A stretch of DNA of 64,000 nt from Pholis gunnellus (taxonomy: Eukaryota; Chordata; Actinopteri; Perciformes; Pholidae). Under the pieces are notes generated by a model, which saw only the letters and a program-made list of their open reading frames with translations, was not told the origin of the DNA and did not search any database. The position numbers and the translations under genes were made by a program. Of the stretch, positions 11,121 to 23,100 are shown one piece after another; positions within the stretch are counted from its first letter, which is position 1; the number at the start of each line of letters is the position of its first letter. The DNA is taken from positions 21,456,535 to 21,520,534 of the forward strand of contig OU342806.1 in assembly GCA_910591455.2 (NCBI GenBank). Direction: 5' to 3'.

Positions 11121-14100
11121 TTGGGGCGACAGTTGTTGGGGCTGCAGTTGTCGTTGCAGCTTCAGTTGTTGTTGATGGGGCGGCAGTTGTTGTTTGGGTG
11201 GCAGTTGTTGGGGCTGCAGTTGTCGTTGCAGCTTCAGTTGTTGTTGGGGCTGCAGTTGTCGTTGCAGCTTCAGTTGTTGGGGCTGCAGTTGTCGTTGCAG
11301 CTTCAGTTGTTGTTGATGGGGCGGCAGTTGTTGTTTGGGTGGCAGTTGTTGGGGCTGCAGTTGTCGTTGCAGCTTCAGTTGTTGTTGGGGCTGCAGTTGT
11401 CGTTTGGGCTGCAGTTGTCGTTGCAGCTTCAGTTGTTGTTGATGGGGTGGCAGTTGTCGTTGGGGTGGCAGTTGTTGGGGCTGCAGTTGTCGTTGCAATT
11501 TCAGTTGTCGTTGGGGCTGCAGTTGTCGTTTGGGCTGCAGTTGTCGTTGCAGCTTCAGTTGTTGTTAATGGGGTGGCAGTTGTTGGGGCTGCAGTTGTCG
11601 TTGCAATTTCAGTTGTTGTTGGGGCTGCAGTTGTCGTTGGGGCTGCAGTTGTTGTTGCAGCTTCAGTTGTTGTTGATGGGGTGGCAGTTGTTGTTTGGGC
11701 TGCAGTTGTTGGGGCTGCAGTTGTGGTTGCAGCTTCAGTTGTTGTTGATGGGGCGGCAGTTGTCGTTGCAGCTTCAGTTGTTGTTGGGGCTGCAGTTGTC
11801 GTTGGGGCTGCAGTTGTCGTTGCAGCTTCAGTTGTTGGGGCTGCAGTTGTCAATGGGGCTGCAGTTGTCGTTGCAGCTTCAGTTGTTGTTGATGGGGCGG
11901 CAGTTGTCGTTTGGGCTGCAGTTGTTGTTGCAGCTTCAGTTGTTGTCGGGGCTGCAGTTGTCAATGGGGCTGCAGTTGTCGTTGCAGCTTCAGTTGTTGT
12001 TGATGGGGCGGCAGTTGTTGGGGCTGCAGTTGTTGTTGGGGCTGCAGTTGTCGTTGCAGCTTCAGTTGTTGTTGGGGCTTCAGTTGTCGTTGCAACTTCA
12101 GTTGTTATTGGGGCTGCAGTTGTCGTTGGGGCTGCAGTTGTCGTTGCAGCTTCAGTTGTTGTTGATGGGGCGGCAGTTGTTGTTTGGGCAACAGTTGTTG
12201 TTGGGGCTGCAGTTGTTGTTGGGGCTGCAGTTGTCGTTGGGGCTGCAGTTGTTGTTTGGGCTGCAGTTGTCGTTGCAGCTTCAGTTATTGTTGATGGGGC
12301 AGCAGTTGTTGTTTGGGCTGCAGTTGTTGTTGCAGCTTCAGTTGTCGTTGGGGCTGCAGTTGTCGTTGCAGCTTCAGTTGTTGTTGATGGGGCGGCAGTT
12401 GTTGTTGGGGCTGCAGTTGTTGTTGTTGGGGCTGCAGTTGTCGTTGCAGCTTCAGTTGTTGTTGTGGCTTCAGTTGTCGTTGCAGCTTCAGTTGTTATTT
12501 GGGCTGCAGTTGTCGTTGGGGCTGCAGTTGTTGTTGGGGCTGCAGTTGTTGTTGGGGCTGCAGTTGTCGTTTGGGCTGCAGTTGTCGTTGCAGCTTCAGT
12601 TGTTGTTGATGGGGTGGCAGTTGTTGTTTTGGTGGCAGTTGTTGGGGCTGCAGTTGTCGTTGCAATTTCAGTTGTTGTTGGGGCTGCAGTTGTCGTTGCA
12701 GCTTCAGTTGTTGGGGCTGCAGTTGTTGTTGCAGCTTCAATTTTTGGGGCGGCAATTGCTGCTTTTTGGACAGCTGTTGTTGTTGGGGCAATAGTTGTTT
12801 GGGCGGCAGTTGTTGTTGGGGCTGCAGTTGTCGATGCAGCTTCAGTTGTTGTTGTTGGGGCGGCAGTTGTTGATTGGGCGGCAGTTGTTGGGGCTGCAGT
12901 TGTAGTTGGGGCTGCAGTTGTAGTTGGGGCTGCAGTTGTTGTTGGGGCTGCAGTTGTCGTTGGGGCTGCAGTTGTCGATGCAGCTTCAGTTGTTGTTGAT
13001 GGGGTGGCAGTTGTTGTTTTGGCGGCAGTTGTTGGGGCTGCAGTTGTCGTTGCAGCTTCAGTTGTTGTTGAGGGGCCGGCAGTTGTCGTTGCAGCGGCAG
13101 TTGTTGTTGGGGCTACAGTTGTCGTTGGGGCTGCAGTTGTCGTTGCAGCTTCAGTTGTTGTTGATTTGGCGGCAATTGTTGTTTGGGTGGCAGTTGTTGG
13201 GGCTGCAGTTGTCATTGCAGCTTCAGTTGTTGTTGGGGCTGCAGTTGTTGTTGGGGCTGCAGTTGTCGTTTGGGCTGCAGTTGTTGCAGCTTCAGTTGTT
13301 GTTGGGGCTGCAGTTGTCGTTGGGGCTGCAGTTGTTGTTGGGGCTGCAGTTGTCGTTGCAGCTTCAGTTGTTGTTGATGGGGCGGCAGTTGTTGTTTGGG
13401 CAACAGTTGTTGTTGGGGCTGCAGTTGTCGTTGGGGCTGCAGTTGTCGTTTGGGCTGCAGTTGTCGTTGCAGCTTCAGTTGTTGTTGGGGCTGCAGTTGT
13501 CGTTGGGGCTTCAGTTGTCGTTGCAGCTTCAGTTGTTGTTGATGGGGCGGCAGTTGTTGTTTGGGCAACAGTTGTTGGGGCTGCAGTTGTCGTTGCAGCT
13601 TCAGTTGTTGTTGGGGCTGCAGTTGTCGTTGGGGCTGCAGTTGTCGTTGCAGCTTCAGTTGTTGTTGATGGGGCGGCAGTTGTTGTTTGGGCAACAGTTG
13701 TTGGGGCTGCAGTTGTCGTTGCAGCTTCAGTTGTTGTTGTGGCTGCAGTTGTCGTTGGGGCTGCAGTTGTCGTTGCAGCTTCAGTTGTTGTTGATGGGGC
13801 GGCAGTTGTTGTTGGGGCTGCAGTTGTCGTTGGGGCTGCAGTTGTCGTTGCAGCTTCAGTTGTTGTTGATGGGGCGGCAGTTGTTGTTTGAGTGGCAGTT
13901 GTTGGGGCTGCAGTTGTCGTTGCAGCTTCAGTTGTTGTTGATGGGGCGGCAGTTGTCGTTTGGGCTGCAGTTGTTGTTGCAGCTTCAGTTGTTGTTGGGG
14001 CTGCAGTTGTCGTTGGGGCTGCAGTTGTCGTTGCAGCTTCAGTTGTTGTTGATGGGGCGGCAGTTGTTGTTTGGGCAACAGTTGTTGGGGCTGCAGTTGT

Positions 14101-17100
14101 CGTTGCAGCTTCAGTTGTTGTTGGGGCTGCAGTTGTGGTTGGGGCTGCAGTTGTCGTTGGGGCTGCAGTTGTCGTTGCAGCTTCAGTTGTTGTTGATGGG
14201 GCGGCAGTTGTTGTTGGGGCTGCAGTTGTTGTTCGGGCTGCAGTTGTCGTTGGGGCTGCAGTTGTCGTTGCAGCTTCAGTTGTTGTTGATGGGGCGGCAG
14301 TTGTTATTTGGGCGGCAGTTGTTGGGGCTGCAGTTGTCGTTGCAGCTTCAGTTGTTGTTGGGACTGCAGTTGTCGTTGGGGCTGCAGTTGTCGTTGCAGC
14401 TTGAGTTGTTGTTGATGGAGCGGCAGTTGTCGTTTGGGCTGCAGTTGTTGTTGGGGCTGCAGTTGTCGTTGCAGCTTCAGTTGTTGTTGATGGGGCGGCA
14501 GTTGTTGTTTGGGCAACAGTTGTTGGGGCTGCAGTTGTCGTTGCAGCTTCAGTTGTTGTTGGGGCTGCAGTTGTGGTTGGGGCTGCAGTTGTGGTTGGGG
14601 CTGCAGTTGTCGTTGCAGCTTCAGTTGTTGTTGATGGGGCGGCAGTTGTTGTTGGGGCTGCAGTTGTTGTTGGGGCTGCAGTTGTCGTTGCAGCTTCAGT
14701 TGTTGTTGATGGGGCGGCAGTTGTTGTTTGGGCAACAGTTGTTGTTGGGGCTGCAGTTGTCGTTGGGGCTGCAGTTGTCGTTTGGGCTGCAGTTGTTGCA
14801 GCTTCAGTTGTTGTTGGGGCTGCAGTTGTCGTTGGGGCTGCAGTTGTCGTTGGGGCTGCAGTTGTCGTTGCAGCTTCAGTTGTTGTTGATGGGGCGGCAG
14901 TTGTTGTTTGGGCGGCAGTTGTTGGGGCTGCAGTTGTCGTTGCAGCTTCAGTTGTTGTTGATGGGGCGGCAGTTGTTGTTGGGGCTGCAGTTGTCGTTGG
15001 GGCTGCAGTTGTCGTTGCAGCTTCAGTTGTTGTTGATGGGGCGGCAGTTGTTGTTTGAGTGGCAGTTGTTGGGGCTGCAGTTGTCGTTGCAGCTTCAGTT
15101 GTTGTTGATGGGGCGGCAGTTGTCGTTTGGGCTGCAGTTGTTGTTGCAGCTTCAGTTGTTGTTGGGGCTGCAGTTGTCGTTGGGGCTGCAGTTGTCGTTG
15201 CAGCTTCAGTTGTTGTTGATGGGGCGGCAGTTGTTGTTTGGGCAACAGTTGTTGGGGCTGCAGTTGTCGTTGCAGCTTCAGTTGTTGTTGGGGCTGCAGT
15301 TGTGGTTGGGGCTGCAGTTGTCGTTGGGGCTGCAGTTGTCGTTGCAGCTTCAGTTGTTGTTGATGGGGCGGCAGTTGTTGTTGGGGCTGCAGTTGTTGTT
15401 CGGGCTGCAGTTGTCGTTGGGGCTGCAGTTGTCGTTGCGGCTTCAGTTGTTGTTGATGGGGCGGCAGTTGTTATTTGGGCGGCAGTTGTTGGGGCTGCAG
15501 TTGTCGTTGCAGCTTCAGTTGTTGTTGGGACTGCAGTTGTCGTTGGGGCTGCAGTTGTCGTTGCAGCTTGAGTTGTTGTTGATGGAGCGGCAGTTGTCGT
15601 TTGGGCTGCAGTTGTTGTTGGGGCTGCAGTTGTCGTTGCAGCTTCAGTTGTTGTTGATGGGGCGGCAGTTGTTGTTTGGGCAACAGTTGTTGGGGCTGCA
15701 GTTGTCGTTGCAGCTTCAGTTGTTGTTGGGGCTGCAGTTGTGGTTGGGGCTGCAGTTGTGGTTGGGGCTGCAGTTGTCGTTGCAGCTTCAGTTGTTGTTG
15801 ATGGGGCGGCAGTTGTTGTTGGGGCTGCAGTTGTTGTTGGGGCTGCAGTTATCGTTGCAGCTTCAGTTGTTGTTGATGGGGCGGCAGTTGTTGTTTGGGC
15901 AACAGTTGTTGTTGGGGCTGCAGTTGTCGTTGGGGCTGCAGTTGTCGTTTGGGCTGCAGTTGTTGCAGCTTCAGTTGTTGTTGGGGCTGCAGTTGTCGTT
16001 GGGGCTGCAGTTGTCGTTGGGGCTGCAGTTGTCGTTGCAGCTTCAGTTGTTGTTGATGGGGCGGCAGTTGTTGTTTGAGTGGCAGTTGTTGGGGCTGCAG
16101 TTGTCGTTGCAGCTTCAGTTGTTGTTGATGGGGCGGCAGTTGTTGTTGGGGCTGCAGTTGTTGTTGGGGCTGCAGTTGTCGTTGCAGCTTCAGTAGTTGT
16201 TGGGGCTGCAGTTGTCGTTGCAGCTTCAGTTGTTATTGGGGCTGCAGTTGTCGTTGGGGCTGCAGTTGTCGTTGCAGCTTCAGTTGTTGTTGATGGGGCG
16301 GCAGTTGTTGTTTGGGCAACAGTTGTTGTTGGGGCTGCAGTTGTCATTGGGGGTGCAGTTGTCGTTGCAGCTTCAGTTGTTGATGGGGCGGCAGTTGTTG
16401 TTTGGGCAACAGTTGTTGATGGGGCTGCAGTTGTCGTTGCAGCTTCAGTTGTTGTTTTGGCTGGAGTTGTCGTTGGGGCTGCAGTTGTCGTTTGGGCTGC
16501 AGTTGTCGTTGCAGCTTGAGTTGTTGTTGATGGAGCGGCAGTTGTCGTTTGGGCAACAGTTGTTGGGGCTGCAGTTGTCGTTGCAGCTTCAGTTGTTGTT
16601 GGGGCTGCAGTTGTGTTTGGGGCTGCAGTTGTCGTTGCAGCTTCAGTTGTTGTTGATGGGGCGGCAGTTGTTGTTGGGGCTGCAGTTGTCGTTGGGGCTG
16701 CAGTTGTCGTTGCAGCTTCAGTTGTTGTTGATGGGGCGGCAGTTGTTGTTTGGGCAACAGTTGTTGGGGCTGCAGTTGTTGTTGCAGCTTCAGTTGTTGT
16801 TGGGGCTGCAGTTGTGGTTGAGGCTGCAGTTGTCGTTGGGGCTGCAGTTGTCGTTGCAGCTTTAGTTGTTGTTGGGGCTGCAGTTGTGGTTGGGGCTGCA
16901 GTTGTGGTTGGGGCTGCAGTTGTCGTTGGGGCTGCAGTTGTCGTTGCAGCTTCAGTTGTTGTTGATGGGGCGGCAGTTGTTGTTGGGGCTGCAGTTGTTG
17001 TTCGGGCTGCAGTTGTCGTTGGGGCTACAGTTGTCGTTGCAGCTTCAGTTGTTGATGGGGCAGCAGTTGTTTGGGCAACAGTTGTTGATGGGGCTGCAGT

Positions 17101-20100
17101 TGTCATTGCAGCTTCAGTTGTTGAGGCTGGAGTTGTCGTTGGGGCTGCAGTTGTCGTTTGGGCTGCAGTTGTCGTTGCAGCTTGAGTTGTTGTTGATGGA
17201 GCGGCAGTTGTCGTTTGGGCAACAGTTGTTGGGGCTGCAGTTGTCGTTGCAGCTTCAGTTGTTGTTTGGGCTGCAGTTGTGGTTGGGGCTGCAGTTGTCG
17301 TTGGGGCTGCAGTTGTCGTTGCAGCTTCAGTTGTTGTTGGGGCTGCAGTTGTCGTTGGGGCTGCAGTTGTCGTTGCAGCTTCAGTTGTTGTTGATGGGGC
17401 GGCAGTTGTTGTTTGGGCAACAGTTGTTGGGGCTGCAGTTGTCGTTGCAGCTTCAGTTGTTGTTGGGGCTGCAGTTGTGGTTGGGGCTGCAGTTGTCGTT
17501 GGGGCTGCAGTTGTCGTTGCAGCTTCAGTTGTTGTTGATGGGGCGGCAGTTGTTGTTGGGGCTGCAGTTGTTGTTCGGGCTGCAGTTGTCGTTGGGGCTG
17601 CAGTTGTCGTTGCAGCTTCAGTTGTTGTTGATGGGGCGGCAGTTGTTATTTGGGCGGCAGTTGTTGGGGCTGCAGTTGTCGTTGCAGCTTCAGTTGTTGT
17701 TGGGACTGCAGTTGTCGTTGGGGCTGCAGTTGTCATTGCAGCTTCAGTTGTTGTTGGGGCTGCAGTTGTCGTTGCAGCTTCAGTTGTTATTGGGGCTGCA
17801 GTTGTCGTTGGGGGTGCAGTTGTCGTTGCAGCTTCAGTTGTTGATGGGGCTGAAGTTGTCGTTGCAGCTTCAGTTGTTGTTGGGGCTGCAGTTGTGGTTG
17901 GGGCTGCAGTTGTCGTTGCAGCTTCAGTTGTTGTTGGGGCTGCAGTTGTCGTTGGGGCTGCAGTTGTCGTTGCAGCTTCAGTTGTTGTTGATGGGGAGGC
18001 AGTTGTTGTTTGGGCAACAGTTGTTGGGGCTGCAGTTGTCGTTGCAGCTTCAGTTGTTGTTGGGGCTGCAGTTGTGGTTGGGGCTGCAGTTGTCGTTGGG
18101 GCTGCAGTTGTCGTTGCAGCTTCAGTTGTTGTTGGGGCTGCAGTTGTGGTTGGGGCTGCAGTTGTCGTTGGGGCTGCAGTTGTCGTTGCAGCTTCAGTTG
18201 TTGTTGATGGGGCGGCAGTTGTTGTTGGGGCTGCAGTTGTTGTTCGGGCTGCAGTTGTCGTTGGGGCTGCAGTTGTCGTTGCAGCTTCAGTTGTTGGGGC
18301 TGCAGTTGTCGTTGCAGCTTCAGTTGTTGGGGCTGCAGTTGTCGTTGCAGCTTCAGTTGTTATTGGGGCTGCAGATGTCGTTGGGGGTGCAGTTGTCGTT
18401 GCAGCTTCATTTGGTGATGGGGCGGCAGTTGTTGTTTGGGCAACAGTTGTTGATGGGGCTGCAGTTGTCGTTGCAGCTTGAGTTGTTGTTGATGGAGCGG
18501 CAGTTGTCGTTTGGGCAACAGTTGTTGGGGCTGCAGTTGTCGTTGCAGCTTCAGTTGTTGTTGGGGCTGCAGTTGTGGTTGGGGCTGCAGTTGTCGTTGG
18601 GGCTGCAGTTGTCGTTGCAGCTTCAGTTGTTGTTGGGGCTGCAGTTGTCGTTGGGGCTGCAGTTGTCGTTGCAGCTTCAGTTGTTGTTGGGGCTGCAGTT
18701 GTCGTTGGGGCTACAGTTGTCGTTGCAGCTTCAGTTGTTGTTGATGGGGCGGCAGTTGTTGTTGGGGCTGCAGTTGTTGTTCGGGCTGCAGTTGTCGTTG
18801 GGGCTGCAGTTGTCGTTGCAGCTTCAGTTGTTGTTGATGGGGCGGCAGTTGTTGTTGGGGCAACAGTTGTTGGGGCTGCAGTTGTCGTTGCAGCTTCAGT
18901 TGTTGTTGGGGCTGCAGTTGTGGTTGGGGCTGCAGTTGTCGTTGGGGCTGCAGTTGTCGTTGCAGCTTCAGTTGTTGTTGATGGGGCGGCAGTTGTTGTT
19001 GGGGCTGCAGTTGTTGTTCGGGCTGCAGTTGTCGTTGGGGCTGCAGTTGTTGTTGCAGCTTCAGTTGTTGTTGGGACTGCAGTTGTCGTTGGGGCTGCAG
19101 TTGTCGTTGCAGCTTCAGTTGTTGTTGGGGCTGCAGTTGTCGTTGCAGCTTCAGTTGTTGGGGCTGCAGTTGTCGTTGCAGCTTCAGTTGTTATTGGGGC
19201 TGCAGATGTCGTTGGGGGTGCAGTTGTCGTTGCAGCTTCAGTTGTTGATGGGGCGGCAATTGTTGTTTGGGCAACAGTTGTTGATGGGGCTGCAGTTGTC
19301 GTTGCAGCTTCAGTTGTTGTTGAGGCTGGAGTTGTTGTTGGGGCTGCAGTTGTCGTTTGGGCTGCAGTTGTCGTTGCAGCTTGAGTTGTTGTTGATGGAG
19401 CGGCAGTTGTCGTTTGAGCAACAGTTGTTGGGGTTGCAGTTGTCATTGCAGCTTCAGTTGTTGTTCGGGCTGCAGTTGTGGTTGGGGCTGCAGTTGTCGT
19501 TGGGGCTGCAGTTGTCGTTGCAGCTTCAGTTGTTGTTGGGGCTGCAGTTGTCGTTGGGGCTGCAGTTGTCGTTGCAGCTTCAGTTGTTGTTGATGGGGCG
19601 GCAGTTGTTGTTTGGGCAACAGTTGTTGGGGCTGCAGTTGTCGTTGCAGCTTCAGTTGTTGTTGGGGCTGCAGTTGTGGTTGGGGCTGCAGTTGTGGTTG
19701 GGGCTGCAGTTGTCGTTGCAGCTTCAGTTGTTGTTGATGGGGCGGCAGTTGTTATTTGGGTGGCAGTTGTTGGGGCTGCAGTTGTCGTTGCAGCTTCAGT
19801 TGTTGTTGGGGCTGCAGTTGTGGTTGGGGCTGCAGTTGTCGTTGGGGCTGCAGTTGTCGTTGCAGCTTCAGTTGTTGTTGATGGGGCGGCAGTTGTTGTT
19901 GGGGCGGCAGTTGTTGGGGCTGCAGTTGTCGTTGCAGCTTCAGTTGTTGTTGGGGCTGCAGTTGTCGTTGCAGCTTCAGTTGTTGGGGCTGCAGTTGTCG
20001 TTGCAGCTTCAGTTGTTATTGGGGCTGCAGATGTCGTTGGGGGTGCAGTTGTCGTTGCAGCTTCAGTTGTTGTTGGGGCTGCAGTTGTCGTTGGGGCTGC

Positions 20101-23100
20101 AGTTGTCGTTGGGGCTGCAGTTGTCGTTGCAGCTTCAGTTGTTGTTGATGGGGCGGCAGTTGTTGTTGGGGCTGCAGTTGTCGTTGGGGCTGCAGTTGTC
20201 GTTGCAGCTTCAGTTGTTATTGGGGCTGCAGTTGTCGTTGGGGCTGCAGTTGTCGTTGCAGCTTCAGTTGTTGATGGGGCGGCAGTTGTTGTTTGGGCAA
20301 CAGTTGTTGATGGGACTGCAGTTGTCGTTGCAGCTTCAGTTGTTGTTGAGGCTGGAGTTGTCGTTGGGGCTGCAGTTGTCGTTTGGGCTGCAGTTGTCGT
20401 TGCAGCTTGAGTTGTTGTTGATGGAGCGGAAGTTGTTGTTTGGGCTGCAGTTGTTGTGGCAGCTTCAGTTGTTGTTGGGGCTGCAGTTGTCGTTGGGGCT
20501 GCAGTTGTCGTTGCAGCTTCAGTTGTTGTTGATGGGGCGGCAGTTGTTGTTGGGGCTGCAGTTGTTGTTGGGGCTGCAGTTGTCGTTGCAGCTTCAGTAG
20601 TTGTTGGGGCTGCAGTTGTCGTTGCAGCTTCAGTTGTTATTGGGGCTGCAGTTGTCGTTGGGGCTGCAGTTGTCGTTGCAGCTTCAGTTGTTGTTGATGG
20701 GGCGGCAGTTGTTATTTGGGCGGCAGTTGTTGGGGCTGCAGTTGTCGTTGCAGCTTCAGTTGTCGTTGGGGCTGCAGTTGTCGTTGCAGCTTCAGTTGTT
20801 GTTGATGGGGCGGCAGTTGTTGTTGGGGCTGCAGTTGTTGTTCGGGCTGCAGTTGTCGTTGTGGCTGCAGTTGTCGTTGCAGCTTCAGTTGTTGTTGATG
20901 GGGCGGCAGTTGTTATTTGGGCGGCAGTTGTTGGGGCTGCAGTTGTCGTTGCAGCTTCAGTTGTTGTTGGGGCTGCAGTTGTCGTTGCAGCTTCAGTTGT
21001 TGGGGCTGCAGTTGTCGTTGCAGCTTCAGTTGTTATTGGGGCTGCAGATGTCGTTGGGGGTGCAGTTGTCGTTGCAGCTTCAGTTGTTGATGGGGCGGCA
21101 GTTGTTGTTTGGGCAACAGTTGTTGATGGGGCTGCAGTTGTCGTTGCAGCTTCAGTTGTTGTTGAGGCTGGAGTTGTCGTTGGGGCTGCAGTTGTCGTTT
21201 GGGCTGCAGTTGTCGTTGCAGCTTGAGTTGTTGTTGATGGAGCGGCAGTTGTCATTTGGGCAACAGTTGTTGGGGCTGCAGTTGTCGTTGCAGCTTCAGT
21301 TGTTGTTGGGGCTGCAGTTGTGGTTGGGGCTGCAGTTGTCGTTGGGGCTGCAGTTGTCGTTGCAGCTTCAGTTGTTGTTGGGGCTGCAGTTGTCGTTGGG
21401 GCTGCAGTTGTCGTTGCAGCTTCAGTTGTTGTTGATGGGGCGGCAGTTGTTGTTTGGGCAACAGTTGTTGGGGCTGCAGTTGTCGTTGCAGCTTCAGTTG
21501 TTGTTGATGGGGCGGCAGTTGTTATTTGGGCGGCAGTTGTTGGGGCTGCAGTTGTCGTTGCGGCTTCAGTTGTTGTTGGGGCTGCAGTTGTCGTTGGGGC
21601 TGCAGTTGTTGCAGCTACAGTTGTTGTTGGGGCTGCAGTTGTCGTTGCAGCTTCAGTTGTTGGGGCTGCAGTTGTCGTTGCAGCTTCAGTTGTTATTGGG
21701 GCTGCAGATGTCGTTGGGGGTGCAGTTGTCGTTGCAGCTTCAGTTGTTGATGGGGCGGCAGTTGTTGTTTGGGCAACAGTTGTTGATGGGGCTGCAGTTG
21801 TCGTTGCAGCTTCAGTTGTTGTTGAGGCTGGAGTTGTCGTTGGGGCTGCAGTTGTCGTTTGGGCTGCAGTTGTCGTTGCAGCTTGAGTTGTTGTTGATGG
21901 AGCGGCAGTTGTCGTTTGGGCAACAGTTGTTGGGGCTGCAGTTGTCGTTGCAGCTTCAGTTGTTGTTGGGGCTGCAGTTGTCGTTGGGGCTGCAGTTGTC
22001 GTTGCAGCTTCAGTTGTTGTTGATGGGGCGGCAGTTGTTGTTGGGGCTGCAGTTGTCGTTGGGGCTGCAGTTGTCGTTGCAGCTTCAGTTGTTGTTGATG
22101 GGGCGGCAGTTGTTATTTGGGCGGCAGTTGTTGGGGCTGCAGTTGTCGTTGCAGCTTCAGTTGTCGTTGGGGCTGCAGTTGTCGTTGCAGCTTCAGTTGT
22201 TGTTGATGGGGCGGCAGTTGTTGTTGGGGCTGCAGTTGTTGTTCGGGCTGCAGTTGTCGTTGGGGCTGCAGTTGTCGTTGCAGCTTCAGTTGTTGTTGAT
22301 GGGGCGGCAGTTGTTATTTGGGCGGCAGTTGTTGGGGCTGCAGTTGTCGTTGCAGCTTCAGTTGTTGGGGCTGCAGTTGTCGTTGCAGCTTCAGTTGTTG
22401 GGGCTGCAGTTGTCGTTGCATCTTCAGTTGTTATTGGGGCTGCAGATGTCGTTGGGGGTGCAGTTGTCGTTGCAGCTTCAGTTGTTGATGGGGCGGCAGT
22501 TGTTGTTTGGGCAACAGTTGTTGATGGGGCTGCAGTTGTCGTTGCAGCTTCAGTTGTTGTTGAGGCTGGAGTTGTCGTTGGGGCTGCAGTTGTCGTTTGG
22601 GCTGCAGTTGTCGTTGCAGCTTGAGTTGTTGTTGATGGAGCGGCAGTTGTCATTTGGGCAACAGTTGTTGGGGCTGCAGTTGTCGTTGCAGCTTCAGTTG
22701 TTGTTGGGGCTGCAGTTGTGGTTGGGGCTGCAGTTGTCGTTGGGGCTGCAGTTGTCGTTGCAGCTTCAGTTGTTGTTGGGGCTGCAGTTGTCGTTGGGGC
22801 TGCAGTTGTCGTTGCAGCTTGAGTTGTTGTTGATGGAGCGGCAGTTGTCGTTTGGGCAACAGTTGTTGGGGCTGCAGTTGTCGTTGCAGCTTCAGTTGTT
22901 GTTGGGGCTGCAGTTGTCGTTGGGGCTGCAGTTGTCGTTGCAGCTTCAGTTGTTGTTGATGGGGCGGCAGTTGTTGTTGGGGCTGCAGTTGTCGTTGGGG
23001 CTGCAGTTGTCGTTGCAGCTTCAGTTGTTGTTGATGGGGCGGCAGTTGTTGTTTGGGCAACAGTTGTTGGGGCTGCAGTTGTTGTTGCAGCTTCAGTTGT